A stretch of DNA of 64,000 nt from Aurantibacter_A sp965215845. Its GTDB lineage: Bacteria > Bacteroidota > Bacteroidia > Flavobacteriales > Flavobacteriaceae. The notes under the pieces are model-generated. The model did no database searches, was not told where the DNA came from, and worked only from the letters and a program-made list of their open reading frames with translations. Position numbers and translations under genes: made by a program. The stretch lies in NCBI GenBank assembly GCA_965215845.1, contig CBDCEL010000003.1, positions 310,001 through 374,000 of the forward strand, in the 5' to 3' direction. Numbering within the stretch: the first letter of the stretch is position 1; each line of letters begins with the position of its first letter. Below are positions 43,250 through 52,473 of this stretch, piece after piece.

Positions 43250-44506
43250 ATGTATCAAGAGTACCACTTTGTAAAAAGATGTTTGCTGCAAATCGAGGAG
43301 CGCCTTGACTGGGGGACTTCGGATACGTGGCACAATGATATGTTCATAGAACTGAGCGGGCGCATTCAACAACGGACCAAAGTACTACTGAGTCCTGTTA
43401 CCCTGAAAAGGGTCTGGGGCAGGATCGACTATCAAAGCGCACCGAGTATCACCACCCTGAACACCTTGGCCCAGTTTGCAGGCTATCAAAATTGGAGGGA
43501 TTTCAAGGGAAAGAACAAGGCCAAAAGTAGCTCGGGAGTCTCAAAAAAGATAAGGGAAAATCTAGGTGTGATTATGCTGGGTGCGTCGATTATGACCTTG
43601 ATTTTCATTTCTTTTTATTCGCTAACAAGCCCGGGAAATGAACTAGTTCCGATTGACGTTTCAAAGGTCGTTTTCGAAAGCAGGCCCATTGCCAAGGGTT
43701 TGCCGAACTCTGTTGTTTTTGACCTTGATTTGGATGAGGTCAACGCTGACAGCATCCACATTCAACAGTATTGGGATCCCACCAAAACAATCGCACTCCA
43801 TTCGGGCCAAAAACAAGCGACCGGACAATACTATTTTCCCGGGTATTTTAGGGCCAAGCTTATCGCCGATGGAAAAATTATCAAACAACATGATCTTTTT
43901 ATCAAAACAGAGGGCTGGCTGGCCACCCTTGATCTTAGTCCGATTCCCAAATACGTGAAATCCGACGAGATACTTGATGCACAACTTGCACTGCCGACGG
44001 CCCTTATCAAGGAGATAGCGGCCCGTGAAACGCCCATTACCTCGACCTTTCATATGGTGAGGGATTTTGAGACCGTTTCCGGCGACAATTTTGAGCTTCG
44101 TTCCACTATCAAAAGCACCTATCGCGACAAATGGGCGGTTTGTCAAAAGGCATCCATCATTATTTTGGGAACCAAAGGGGCCATGATCATATCATTTGCC
44201 ATACCGGGATGTACATCCGAACTCGGTGTGATGATGAACGATGTCTATGTCAATGGAAAGGAGCATGATCTTTCCGGACTTGGAATCGATCTGTCGGAAG
44301 CCAAAGAAATCAATGTACGGGTACAGGACAAAAAGCTTAGCGTACGTATAGGTGATCAACAGCTTTTTTCTGGAAGCTATACCCAGAACATGGGCAGAAT
44401 TGCGGGCGTGCGTTATCGTTTTCTAGGGGCCGGAGAGGTCCACCAAAGTATACTGTCAAATTTGAAAGGGGAAGTGGTCGTACCTTTTTTGGATGATTCT
44501 TTTTAG
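43250..44506 (+). CDS. Single-pass membrane protein with cytoplasmic helical domain
   Basis: 418 residues. The first 100 are cytoplasmic and helical with a motif (ELSGRIQQRTKVLLSPVTLKRVWGR) seen in Bacteroidota regulators, followed by one transmembrane segment (LGVIMLGASIMTLIFISFYSL) and an exported beta-rich region of about 280 residues. This layout suits a signal-passing protein reading an external cue. The family is not named here. Divergent from the LamG gene, which may be its target. Confidence 0.7.
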   Translation: MYQEYHFVKRCLLQIEERLDWGTSDTWHNDMFIELSGRIQQRTKVLLSPVTLKRVWGRIDYQSAPSITTLNTLAQFAGYQNWRDFKGKNKAKSSSGVSKKIRENLGVIMLGASIMTLIFISFYSLTSPGNELVPIDVSKVVFESRPIAKGLPNSVVFDLDLDEVNADSIHIQQYWDPTKTIALHSGQKQATGQYYFPGYFRAKLIADGKIIKQHDLFIKTEGWLATLDLSPIPKYVKSDEILDAQLALPTALIKEIAARETPITSTFHMVRDFETVSGDNFELRSTIKSTYRDKWAVCQKASIIILGTKGAMIISFAIPGCTSELGVMMNDVYVNGKEHDLSGLGIDLSEAKEINVRVQDKKLSVRIGDQQLFSGSYTQNMGRIAGVRYRFLGAGEVHQSILSNLKGEVVVPFLDDSF

Positions 44507-44590
44507 GAGGCAGGTCTGTTTAAATCAGTGGGGCTATATCCAAAAGATATCAACTATTCCCAATAAAGTACCGAATTGGTATACTTCGAC

Positions 44591-44598
44591 TATTTTTG
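44591..44598 (+). promoter_or_regulatory. Possible -7 box of the serine hydrolase gene
   Basis: TATTTTTG matches TAnnTTTG, 36 nt before the start codon. No -33 element at the right distance. Confidence 0.35.
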
Positions 44599-44634
44599 GG
44601 ATAATTCACATGATTTTAGTAAAGAAAACTCGCT

Positions 44635-45834
44635 ATGAAATTATACAGATATGTTCAGATTCTTATAATCCTATTCGTTTTGGTTTCGGGTTGCTCATCG
44701 GATGACGGCGCGGCTTCATCGGAAGCTGAGACACCAACGAATCCCTCTCCGGAAGAACCGACCTCGCCCAGTACACTCACTACGGAAGAGCGCTTGCAAA
44801 AAATCATCGATGACAAGGTCGGTAGCGACAGTGATAAATTGGTCGGTGTCTCGGTATCGATTAGGGTTGGTGCCGAAGAACGCTGGAAACTGGTGGGGGG
44901 CATTTCCAAATTGGGGGAACCGGTCACCGGCGACATGCGATTCGGACTGGCAAGCATAACCAAGACCGTTGTAGCGGCCACCGTTCTAAAACTGGTGGAC
45001 GAAGGTGTCTTGACCCTTGATGATACCATCGCTGATTGGATCGACCTTAATTCCCAAAATGTAGACCAATCGATTACCATCTTTCAATTGCTATCCCATT
45101 TTACGGGTGTCAATGGCTATTTTACAGAGGAATTATGGAACAGGGTCGAAGGAGACCTGAACCGTGCGATCCCCCCTATCGAAATTGTCGATTATATCAT
45201 GGGGCCCACTAATTTTCCGGGGGTTACCCATGAGTATTCAAACTCCAATTATTTGATATTGGGATTAATTATTGAAGCTGCGACCCAGAAAACCGTTGGG
45301 GAAGTAATGCGCGAAAAGTTCTGGGACCCTTTGGATCTAAACAATATCTATTTCGGGGCAAACGAAAGTATCGGTGGGCCTATTGCCACACCTTGGAGAG
45401 ACAATGATGGCGATGGCAGCCTAGAGGATATTGCCGATCAATTTGGGGCCGCCTACCACAGTGTTTTCTATTGTGCTGCCGACGTTTTCTCGACCGCCTC
45501 CGACCTCTCCATGTGGGCACAGCATCTTTTCAACGGAGATGCCATTTCACCCGATTCAAGACAAAAGATGATGACCTCCTATTTTAGTATTCCAGATCCT
45601 GTCTTTACCGGATATGGTTTGGGTGCCCGTAGAAATGTCTATGCCGGAAGAACTATGTGGGGGCACACCGGGGGCATGCGGGGCTATGGTACCGCCATGT
45701 TCTATGACCCGATGAGCGAGGTGAGCATTGCTATGTTGAATAACCAAAGTAGGTCTGATGACGGCCCTTTGTTGCGCTATGAATTGGTTGAGGAGTTGTT
45801 GACCGTGGTCTATGAGGACCTTTCAGGGCAATGA
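44635..45834 (+). CDS. Beta-lactamase-like serine hydrolase lipoprotein
   Basis: 399 residues. Lipobox in LVSGC; Ser/Pro/Glu-rich linker; then class C beta-lactamase/PBP4-type fold with SxxK in ASITKTVVAATV, YxN in YSNSNYLILG, and HTGG (MWGHTGGMRGYGTAMF). All three active-site boxes are intact. Such exported enzymes are esterases, peptidases or beta-lactamases; substrate not predictable. Confidence 0.9.
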   Translation: MKLYRYVQILIILFVLVSGCSSDDGAASSEAETPTNPSPEEPTSPSTLTTEERLQKIIDDKVGSDSDKLVGVSVSIRVGAEERWKLVGGISKLGEPVTGDMRFGLASITKTVVAATVLKLVDEGVLTLDDTIADWIDLNSQNVDQSITIFQLLSHFTGVNGYFTEELWNRVEGDLNRAIPPIEIVDYIMGPTNFPGVTHEYSNSNYLILGLIIEAATQKTVGEVMREKFWDPLDLNNIYFGANESIGGPIATPWRDNDGDGSLEDIADQFGAAYHSVFYCAADVFSTASDLSMWAQHLFNGDAISPDSRQKMMTSYFSIPDPVFTGYGLGARRNVYAGRTMWGHTGGMRGYGTAMFYDPMSEVSIAMLNNQSRSDDGPLLRYELVEELLTVVYEDLSGQ

Positions 45835-45855
45835 TCATATACGTTGCATTCTTGG

Positions 45856-45872
45856 TTTGGCCGGTGGCCGAA
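45856..45872. repeat. Dispersed hairpin, copy 2
   Basis: TTTGGCC/GGCCGAA stem, loop GGT. It resembles the island hairpin at 23182-23212 and lies just after the serine hydrolase stop, where it may act as a terminator. Confidence 0.45.
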
Positions 45873-45985
45873 AATAAATGGAGAACTTTTGAAATGAACC
45901 ATCCTTAAGGCCCTTTTTAACAGTCCAATTGAGGTGATTCGCCCAAATCAATTTACACCCTCAATGTGAAAACTTGTGTCAATCA

Positions 45986-46573
45986 TCAATACTGGTTAAG
46001 TGATTTTACATGGGCAAATATTTTAATGCCGTGAATGACAGCCTCGACCTCCTCATTAAACATTTTTAGGCCCTTGACATGATTCACTCCGTCCTCAGGA
46101 GAAATAGAAATTACATTGTATTGGTTTTGTTCTTTATCAATGGCCCTGACTTCCACAATGCTGCCCATTCTACCCACACCTTTGACATCAAGTAGTTCCC
46201 CATCTTCACCGATTGCCTTGATATCCAAAATTCCACCATCATCATCGATAGCCTTAACGGGATAATATTCGTCATTTTCCTTGACAATCATTTTTATGGG
46301 AAGGGACTGCCCGTTCACTAAGGCCTTGATACTTAAAAGGCTGATGTCATGAGACCTTTGAATGGCCTTTACATCATGCTTATTACCATCTTTGTCAATA
46401 GCCTTGATGTCCAATAATTTGGCAATGGGAAGAACGGCCTTTACATGCCAATAGATCACGTTTTCTTTTGGCTCGCTTTCGACCTGTGCACTTGTTGTGG
46501 AGCCGGTCAAAATCAAAAGGAAGAAAAGCCCAAAAAACTTAAAAACCCCAGGGAAGTGTTGCGGTAATTTCAT
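45986..46573 (-). CDS. Exported protein of VKAI/DIKAI repeats
   Basis: 196 residues from ATG 46573 (an ATG six codons earlier is possible) with signal peptide (ending TGSTTSAQ). About eight repeats of roughly 19 residues carry the pattern hydrophobic-x-VKAI or DIKAI followed by an acidic turn: DIKAIDKDGNKHDVKAI, YYPVKAIDDDGGILDIKAI, LLDVKGVGRMGSIVEVRAI. This suggests a regular beta-solenoid or propeller-like surface protein. Function unknown. Confidence 0.75.
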   Translation of the reverse strand: MKLPQHFPGVFKFFGLFFLLILTGSTTSAQVESEPKENVIYWHVKAVLPIAKLLDIKAIDKDGNKHDVKAIQRSHDISLLSIKALVNGQSLPIKMIVKENDEYYPVKAIDDDGGILDIKAIGEDGELLDVKGVGRMGSIVEVRAIDKEQNQYNVISISPEDGVNHVKGLKMFNEEVEAVIHGIKIFAHVKSLNQY

Positions 46574-46744
46574 CTGTACAATTTGCATCAAATTTACACT
46601 GGAATCGCCGCTCAGAATATGACAAAGATCAGTACTTGATTACCCGATAGACTAATGATCAATGGACCTGAAATTCAAAACCGGCGGCCAACCCCCGACA
46701 TCGAACCCATAAGAATCCGCTTAAAAAAATTGTCAATGCTATAC

Positions 46745-47593
46745 CTAATCGGCCTGCCATTCAGAAATGCGGTCGAAGACCACTTCCTTCACGATTTCCT
46801 TGAGCAGTTGCTCCTCATCGGGGTCCAATCCGTCGCGATGGTAAAATGTCTGCGTGGGATCCGCTTTAAAGATCATGGTATAGAACGATAGGGCCACTGC
46901 ATAACTACCTAGAATACTGGGGTGACGACCATCATATTCGTACAATTGAATTTCAGGATGCCGTTCGCGAACGACACTCCAAATTTCGGCACAAGGGCTG
47001 ACCTGGCCATTATTTGATTCCATTAATGTCAAATATCGCTGCTTCACCAAATTGTTCATATCTTCAAAAGTGCAGATATCAGGTAGAGGGTCACAGAGGC
47101 TGGCATCACCCTCTTCCAAGCCCCATGTCATATAAAAAAGGGGTATGCTGTTGTTATTATTGCTGCGCACCTTCGCGACCAGCGTCATAATATCAGGATA
47201 GATGGTACTTTCCAAGGTAGACTCTTCCAAGATTATGAGTTCCGTACTCTGTGCCTGTAGGGTGACAAAATCCCACTGACGAGAGGCAATCTTGGTTTCC
47301 AACTCACTTGAAGCCGTGTGGTCGGCAATACGGGTGCCACCGGGCGCGTGTTGGGTGTACAATAATGCCCGTTCGGCACTGGCGGCCATCCTACGTACCA
47401 TTTCGGCCATGCTGTTATTGTTTGTCAGGCTATTACCTACAAACAAAACGGCTTTGGCGTCGACAGGGTCCGTAATCAAGGGTGGGGCTACCTCCTCACT
47501 CGGTGGGCTGCTACTGCTACAGGAGCCGTACAGCACTATCAAAACGAAAAGGAAACAAAGTACCGACTTCGGTGGGGAATCAAAAGTTCTCAT
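46745..47593 (-). CDS. SGNH/GDSL hydrolase lipoprotein
   Basis: 282 residues. Lipobox near LIVLYGSC. SGNH features: Ser in LFVGNSLTNNN at the start of the domain, Gly and Asn in following segments, and the C-terminal Asp-x-x-His pair in YDGRHPSILGSYAVA. This matches the esterase/DUF4886-like branch. The substrate is probably an ester in a polysaccharide or lipid. Convergent with nothing nearby; a single gene. Confidence 0.85.
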   Translation of the reverse strand: MRTFDSPPKSVLCFLFVLIVLYGSCSSSSPPSEEVAPPLITDPVDAKAVLFVGNSLTNNNSMAEMVRRMAASAERALLYTQHAPGGTRIADHTASSELETKIASRQWDFVTLQAQSTELIILEESTLESTIYPDIMTLVAKVRSNNNNSIPLFYMTWGLEEGDASLCDPLPDICTFEDMNNLVKQRYLTLMESNNGQVSPCAEIWSVVRERHPEIQLYEYDGRHPSILGSYAVALSFYTMIFKADPTQTFYHRDGLDPDEEQLLKEIVKEVVFDRISEWQAD

Positions 47594-47767
47594 TGCGCAT
47601 TTTTTTTTTGAAGATACTGATTCTACTGTGAAAATCCGAGTTGCGGGCCTTACAATGTATCGTTCGCCCAGTCAAATTTCAAAGGTTTAGGAAAGAACGA
47701 CTTTTCAGTATCTTAGCCATCCCCTGAGATTTACCAATTTTCCATTTTCGATAAAATTCGTCACCGC

Positions 47768-49219
47768 ATGAGAAATACCGTCCGCGTTTTTGTAGTCATC
47801 CTTTTCACTTGCTCCGCTTTACCAATTGCCGCACAAGAGAACCATCGTTACCAGACCGATTTTTCGATCGAAGAATTTACGGAACGAAGAACAAAGGTAC
47901 TCGATACCATTGGCGATAATGCCATAGCGCTTGTTCAGGGTGCCGCCGGAAGGGCCGGATTCAGCATTTTCAGACAGTCGAACACCTTCTACTACCTAAC
48001 TGGATTGGAAACTGACCATGCATACCTTTTGCTGAACGGAAAGAATGGGCAAACGACTTTATACATGCCCCATAGGGATGAAGACCGCGAAAGGGGCCAA
48101 GGGAAAATACTTTCCGCCGAAGATGCAGGGCTGGTCAAAAAACTTACCGGGGTCGATAAGGTCAAAGGCTATGAACACCTTTCGGCAGATCTGCTGCGAA
48201 CAGGTTTGATAAAATCGAATACCCCCAAATTATATACACCCTTGGGGCCTGCAGAAACGGGAAACGACAGTCGAGATGAGCTTTTATATGGGCAGGCCCG
48301 GGCCGCCGCGGACCCTTGGGATGCAAACCCGAACAAAGAAGCCTTGTTCGTTCAAAAAATCAATTCTCAATTTCCACAATTCGAGGTGCTCGACCTCTCC
48401 CCGGTATTGGATGAAATGCGGTTGATCAAAAGCCCGGCCGAAATTGCGTTGATACGGGAAGCTACACAAATTGCCGGCCTCGGGATCATGGAGGCCATGC
48501 GATCTACGGAACCGGGGGTCTATGAATATCAATTGGACGCTGCGGCCAAATATGTCTTTCATTTGAACGGGGCACGTGGAGATGGTTATGCCTCTATTAT
48601 TGGTGGGGGGACCAATACGTTTTTCGGGCATTACTTTCATAAGACCGACGTATTGAACGACGGTGATCTGGTTCTGATGGACTATGCGCCCGATTATCGC
48701 TATTATACCAGCGACGTAACACGCATATGGCCCGTCAACGGAAAATTCGATGACGCCCAAAAAGCGTTGTACAATTATATTGTCGCCTATAGGGATGCGC
48801 TTTTCAAATACATTAAGCCTGGGGTGACGTCGGACGAGGTACTCGATCGGGCGGCGAGCGATATGGAAGGGTACTTGACCGGAAAAAAATTTGCCAAACC
48901 CGAACACCTAAAGGCCGTACGGGAAGGAATTAAATTCAGGGGGCATTTTCAACACCCCGTGGGTATGGCTGTCCATGATGTGGGCATCGTACATCGTGTT
49001 CCGCTACGGGCCGGAATGGTCTTTACCATAGACCCCATGATATGGATTCCCGAGGAACGTCTATACATTCGAATCGAAGATATTGCCTTGGTAACGGAAA
49101 ACGGCGTTGAAAATTTGAGCGCATTTGTGCCTTCCTCAATTGCGGATGTGGAAAAAACGATCAAGGAAAAGGGATTGATCGAATTCCATCCACCGGCCGA
49201 ACTCCCTTTCAAAAATTAG
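47768..49219 (+). CDS. Exported aminopeptidase P family enzyme (M24)
   Basis: 483 residues with signal peptide (ending ALPIAAQE). The N-terminal domain carries IALVQGAAGRAGFSIFRQSNTFYYLTG; the C-terminal pita-bread domain has Asp ligands in VLMDYAPDYRYYTSDVTRIWP, the His in FQHPVGMAVHDVG and Glu in LYIRIEDIALVTE. One metal ligand usually written T-x-EPG appears as TIDPMIW, with Asp in place of Glu. It cleaves X-Pro N-termini, here probably in the periplasm. Overlaps the next gene's end by 4 nt. Confidence 0.92.
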   Translation: MRNTVRVFVVILFTCSALPIAAQENHRYQTDFSIEEFTERRTKVLDTIGDNAIALVQGAAGRAGFSIFRQSNTFYYLTGLETDHAYLLLNGKNGQTTLYMPHRDEDRERGQGKILSAEDAGLVKKLTGVDKVKGYEHLSADLLRTGLIKSNTPKLYTPLGPAETGNDSRDELLYGQARAAADPWDANPNKEALFVQKINSQFPQFEVLDLSPVLDEMRLIKSPAEIALIREATQIAGLGIMEAMRSTEPGVYEYQLDAAAKYVFHLNGARGDGYASIIGGGTNTFFGHYFHKTDVLNDGDLVLMDYAPDYRYYTSDVTRIWPVNGKFDDAQKALYNYIVAYRDALFKYIKPGVTSDEVLDRAASDMEGYLTGKKFAKPEHLKAVREGIKFRGHFQHPVGMAVHDVGIVHRVPLRAGMVFTIDPMIWIPEERLYIRIEDIALVTENGVENLSAFVPSSIADVEKTIKEKGLIEFHPPAELPFKN

Positions 49220-50082
49220 GCTGGTCGTTCTTTTGTAAATCCTGCATGCAACATCACCCCTGAGGTATAAAGAATAACGACTATCACCACCCAACGGAGC
49301 ACATCAAGCGGCAATGATTTCACAATAAAGGCGGCGATGGCCACTGCGACGATACCCGGAATGGCCATGGCGACCGCCGCTTTTCGATTATAGGCTTTTT
49401 CACGAATAAAACGTACCGAGGCGGGAGGCATCAAAAAAGCACAAGATCCCATCATTATTGGAAAGGCAACTTTGGGCGACAGCCCCAAGGCAAATACCAA
49501 TGCCATACAGGGGGCATATAATCCTATACCGGCCGTCATCAATGCACCTAGGCAAAAATTCGCTATTACGGCTATAATCAGTTTCCCATTTTGTAGCCCG
49601 ATGGCCTCGCCTCCCCCTTGTATCCATTCCATGCTCGAGGCGATCATGAAAAAAGCCGTGACCAGAAGGGCGAATCCCATGACCAATCGGATTTTTTTTT
49701 CTGACATCTTGGCAACGACACCTGCACCCAATACCGCTCCTAGGGTCGCTGAAACGAACATGGCGACCAGGGTAACGGGCTCCACTTCTATAATGGTAAT
49801 GAAGATCAATGCCTGCAACAATACGGGAAGCGTATTCGCCACATTCATCGTACCCGGAATATGTTTGTCCCTGGTTTGTTTTGTAAACTTCAACAGGGCC
49901 GTTTGCGGGGCAAATGCGCCGATGCCCAGCACATCAAAAAAATTGGTGACAAAGCCGATAATGGAAGTTTTCAGCCAACTGCTGTTTTCGAGTGAATCTT
50001 TATGGGCCAAAAAATCCTTGGTCAGAACAGCGGCGAACCAAATGGCAAGGCCGAGCAATGAAATCCAAATTGCGGTTATCAT
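49216..50082 (-). CDS. TSUP (TauE/SafE) family membrane transporter
   Basis: 288 residues with seven to eight membrane helices. Family signature regions are the early NFFDVLGIGAFAPQTALLKF and the pseudo-repeat MGFALLVTAFFMIASS / KVAFPIMMGSCAFLMPPASV. TSUP proteins carry sulphur-containing or organic anions. Placed head-on against the aminopeptidase gene, then 48 nt from the serine dehydratase gene on the same strand, so cotranscription with it is possible. Confidence 0.9.
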   Translation of the reverse strand: MITAIWISLLGLAIWFAAVLTKDFLAHKDSLENSSWLKTSIIGFVTNFFDVLGIGAFAPQTALLKFTKQTRDKHIPGTMNVANTLPVLLQALIFITIIEVEPVTLVAMFVSATLGAVLGAGVVAKMSEKKIRLVMGFALLVTAFFMIASSMEWIQGGGEAIGLQNGKLIIAVIANFCLGALMTAGIGLYAPCMALVFALGLSPKVAFPIMMGSCAFLMPPASVRFIREKAYNRKAAVAMAIPGIVAVAIAAFIVKSLPLDVLRWVVIVVILYTSGVMLHAGFTKERPA

Positions 50083-50130
50083 ATTTGTCTATGGAAGATG
50101 GTCAGGTTGGAAAAAATTCATGTATTGGTG

Positions 50131-51720
50131 CTAGCAAACCTTAAAAAAAGTCTTTTTTTGATCCATTTCACCTTTGGCCAACTTGGCCTCGATTTCCTTG
50201 GCGGTCTTCGTGATGGCCAATCCGCCCAATCCGGTACATCGATGTGTATTCGGCAGGGCGTCCCCTACCCTTTTCATGGTTTCGATTACTTCGTCCAACG
50301 GAATCAAATGGTCATAATCTGAAAGCGCCATATTCGCACAGGAGATGGCATTTGTTGCGGCCATGACATTTCTATTGAGACAGGGTGCCTCAACACGGTC
50401 CGCGATCATATCGCATATCACGCCCAAACTCGATTGTAAGGCCATTGAGGCAGCGGAAAGCGATTGGTCAAGTGTACCCTTCTGTAGCCCCACAATACCT
50501 GCAGCGGCCATGCCCGACCCGGACCCGCATTCGGCCATACATCCGCCAACCTCTGCGGCAAAGGTGGCGTGTGCCGCTATAAAAAGGCCTATAAGTCCAG
50601 CGGCCAACAGCGCTTTTACCATTTCATCCTCTGAAAGTCGCAACGTTCTTCCGATGCCGATAATGGCTCCTGGCAAGGCACCACAAGAACCGGCAGTGGG
50701 TGCGGCCACAATAACGCCCATCGAACTCTTGACTTCCATCATGGCAGAAGTATACATGATCACCTGGTTTAAGATATCCCCTTCCACCAATTTATTATCC
50801 TTCAATTTTCTTTGAAACTCAAGTGACTGCGCTCCCAAAATACGGTCGGCATATTTTGTGCCCTTGAGACCCAGGTCGATAGCATTTTCCATGATTTTCA
50901 AAATGTCGCGCATCTTTTCAAAGACTTCATCCTCAGGGATATTGCCCCGCATACTTTCATAGGCCAAGGCCAATTGCCATAGCTCCAAATTTTTGTCGGC
51001 ATTGTATTGCAACATTTCGGCACAGGTAATAAAGGGAACCGATAAATTCTTACGGGCCATTATGGGCAATACCGGATGAATTTTTTTAATGAAAAGCACC
51101 TCTTCTTTTTCAAGCAATGCTGTCTCAAGTTCGCCTGTGAGAAACTGATTTGATTTTATTTCGACAAAAGTGGAATCACCCTTATGGCGTTTGATTTCAT
51201 CAAAAACGAACAATCGTTCGATGTGATCTACGATATCGGTGGTCGATTCCACATAGATAAGGGTTTGATAAAAATCTCCGGCCATGGCAACCTGGGCCCC
51301 ATCGATTTCTATGACCTCGATCATGCCACCTCCTGTAGAAATGGCCGTGACCCTCCTCATTTCCTTATCGTTTCCCAGGGTAATTTTATAAGTATTCGGA
51401 TGTGTTGCCCCAATGGGATGGATATCGATTTTTATTTGAATTCCCGCTTCATCGATAGCCTGTAAATAGTTGGGCAGGCGTTCGTCATCAGCTTCCCATC
51501 CGAGGAAACCTCCGAACAAGCCCATATCGGATCCCTGGCCTTTGTGTGTTGTTGCCAAAGAACCATTAGGATCGAATTCAATATATACTTTTTTGATGTC
51601 GCCGTCCATTAAATCACGGCACATACGTCCTATACGCAAAGAGGCTGCGCAATGAGAGCTTGACGGCCCCCGCATGACCGGACCGATGACATCATTGAAT
51701 ATACTGGGATAGGTTTTCAT
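50131..51720 (-). CDS. L-serine ammonia-lyase, single-chain iron-sulfur type
   Basis: 529 residues from ATG 51720, chosen for MKTYPSIFNDVIGPVMRGPSSSHCAASLRIGRM; the frame is open 25 codons further upstream without signs of coding. The beta-type N-terminal and alpha-type C-terminal regions are joined. Fe-S cysteines: SCGALPG and GGCMAECGSGSGMAAAGIV; the usual Cys in the SACSMA segment is absent but a nearby Cys exists. It turns L-serine into pyruvate and ammonia. The changed Cys pattern is worth checking against the family. Confidence 0.9.
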   Translation of the reverse strand: MKTYPSIFNDVIGPVMRGPSSSHCAASLRIGRMCRDLMDGDIKKVYIEFDPNGSLATTHKGQGSDMGLFGGFLGWEADDERLPNYLQAIDEAGIQIKIDIHPIGATHPNTYKITLGNDKEMRRVTAISTGGGMIEVIEIDGAQVAMAGDFYQTLIYVESTTDIVDHIERLFVFDEIKRHKGDSTFVEIKSNQFLTGELETALLEKEEVLFIKKIHPVLPIMARKNLSVPFITCAEMLQYNADKNLELWQLALAYESMRGNIPEDEVFEKMRDILKIMENAIDLGLKGTKYADRILGAQSLEFQRKLKDNKLVEGDILNQVIMYTSAMMEVKSSMGVIVAAPTAGSCGALPGAIIGIGRTLRLSEDEMVKALLAAGLIGLFIAAHATFAAEVGGCMAECGSGSGMAAAGIVGLQKGTLDQSLSAASMALQSSLGVICDMIADRVEAPCLNRNVMAATNAISCANMALSDYDHLIPLDEVIETMKRVGDALPNTHRCTGLGGLAITKTAKEIEAKLAKGEMDQKKTFFKVC

Positions 51721-51924
51721 GTATGGCAGTAATAACTTGTATGTGGAAATGAAATTCTCGGCCTGGTACAAATGTGAAACATTTCCTTGCCTCAAAAATC
51801 AACTCTTCCATGAAAATTGAATTTTAAAGTAGTGAAAATTTGTCAATAATTCCCCAAAAAGGGAATTTACAGGATACGCGGCCAACCAAGAATCAAATTT
51901 TGACTTCTGGCCAGTAGGGTGGTA

Positions 51925-52110
51925 TTATGCCAAAGGCCAATCTATGCTCTCCTCGATCTCTTGAAGGAAATCGTTATCGATATTTTCAATTACAGTATGT
52001 TTGATGTAATTGTTTTCGAGGAATGTGGAAATTCTTAGCACATCTTCCAACGTACCTTTTATCTCGATTTTAGACATAATTGAATCCATCATATGAGGTT
52101 GGTCTTTCAT
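51925..52110 (-). CDS. Small protein of unknown function
   Basis: 61 residues from ATG 52110; starts at 52077 (MSKIEIKG) or others are equally possible. The pattern SKIEIKGTLEDVLRISTFLENNYIKHTVIEN looks like an alpha/beta fold, with an acidic end (EEIEESIDW-like). It is conserved-looking but unrecognised. There is no clear operon partner. Confidence 0.4.
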   Translation of the reverse strand: MKDQPHMMDSIMSKIEIKGTLEDVLRISTFLENNYIKHTVIENIDNDFLQEIEESIDWPLA

Positions 52111-52473
52111 ACGGTTATCATTATGTGCTAGCAAATAGGTGGGATTTTAGGGCAATCGTACCAATGTGCGGCAAAGATTAATTTTCCAAAACTTTGCTCT
52201 GAAAAGCTATCGCTACTATAATGCTTTTTGAAGCGAAATATTGTTGTTATTGAGGAAATTTAATGAGGTAATTGCCCTCGTCGGAACTAATCTTAGTGCT
52301 TTTGAAGGAATTTGTATACAAAACTGTATGTTTTATTGGCAAATGTTCGACTTTCCAGACCATCTGTATCTGCCCAAAACGGGTTCCTTTTTTTATGGGA
52401 ATTTGCTATTTTCGTACCGCTCCTTTCATGAACCTGCACTCCCCCCTAGATGCTTTTTTAGTATTTCAGTTCA
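52111..52473. other. Gene-free gap upstream of the HAD protein
   Basis: 363 bp; overlapping open frames across 52241-52606 do not show coding-like features. No hairpin or promoter was strong enough to call. Confidence 0.45.
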
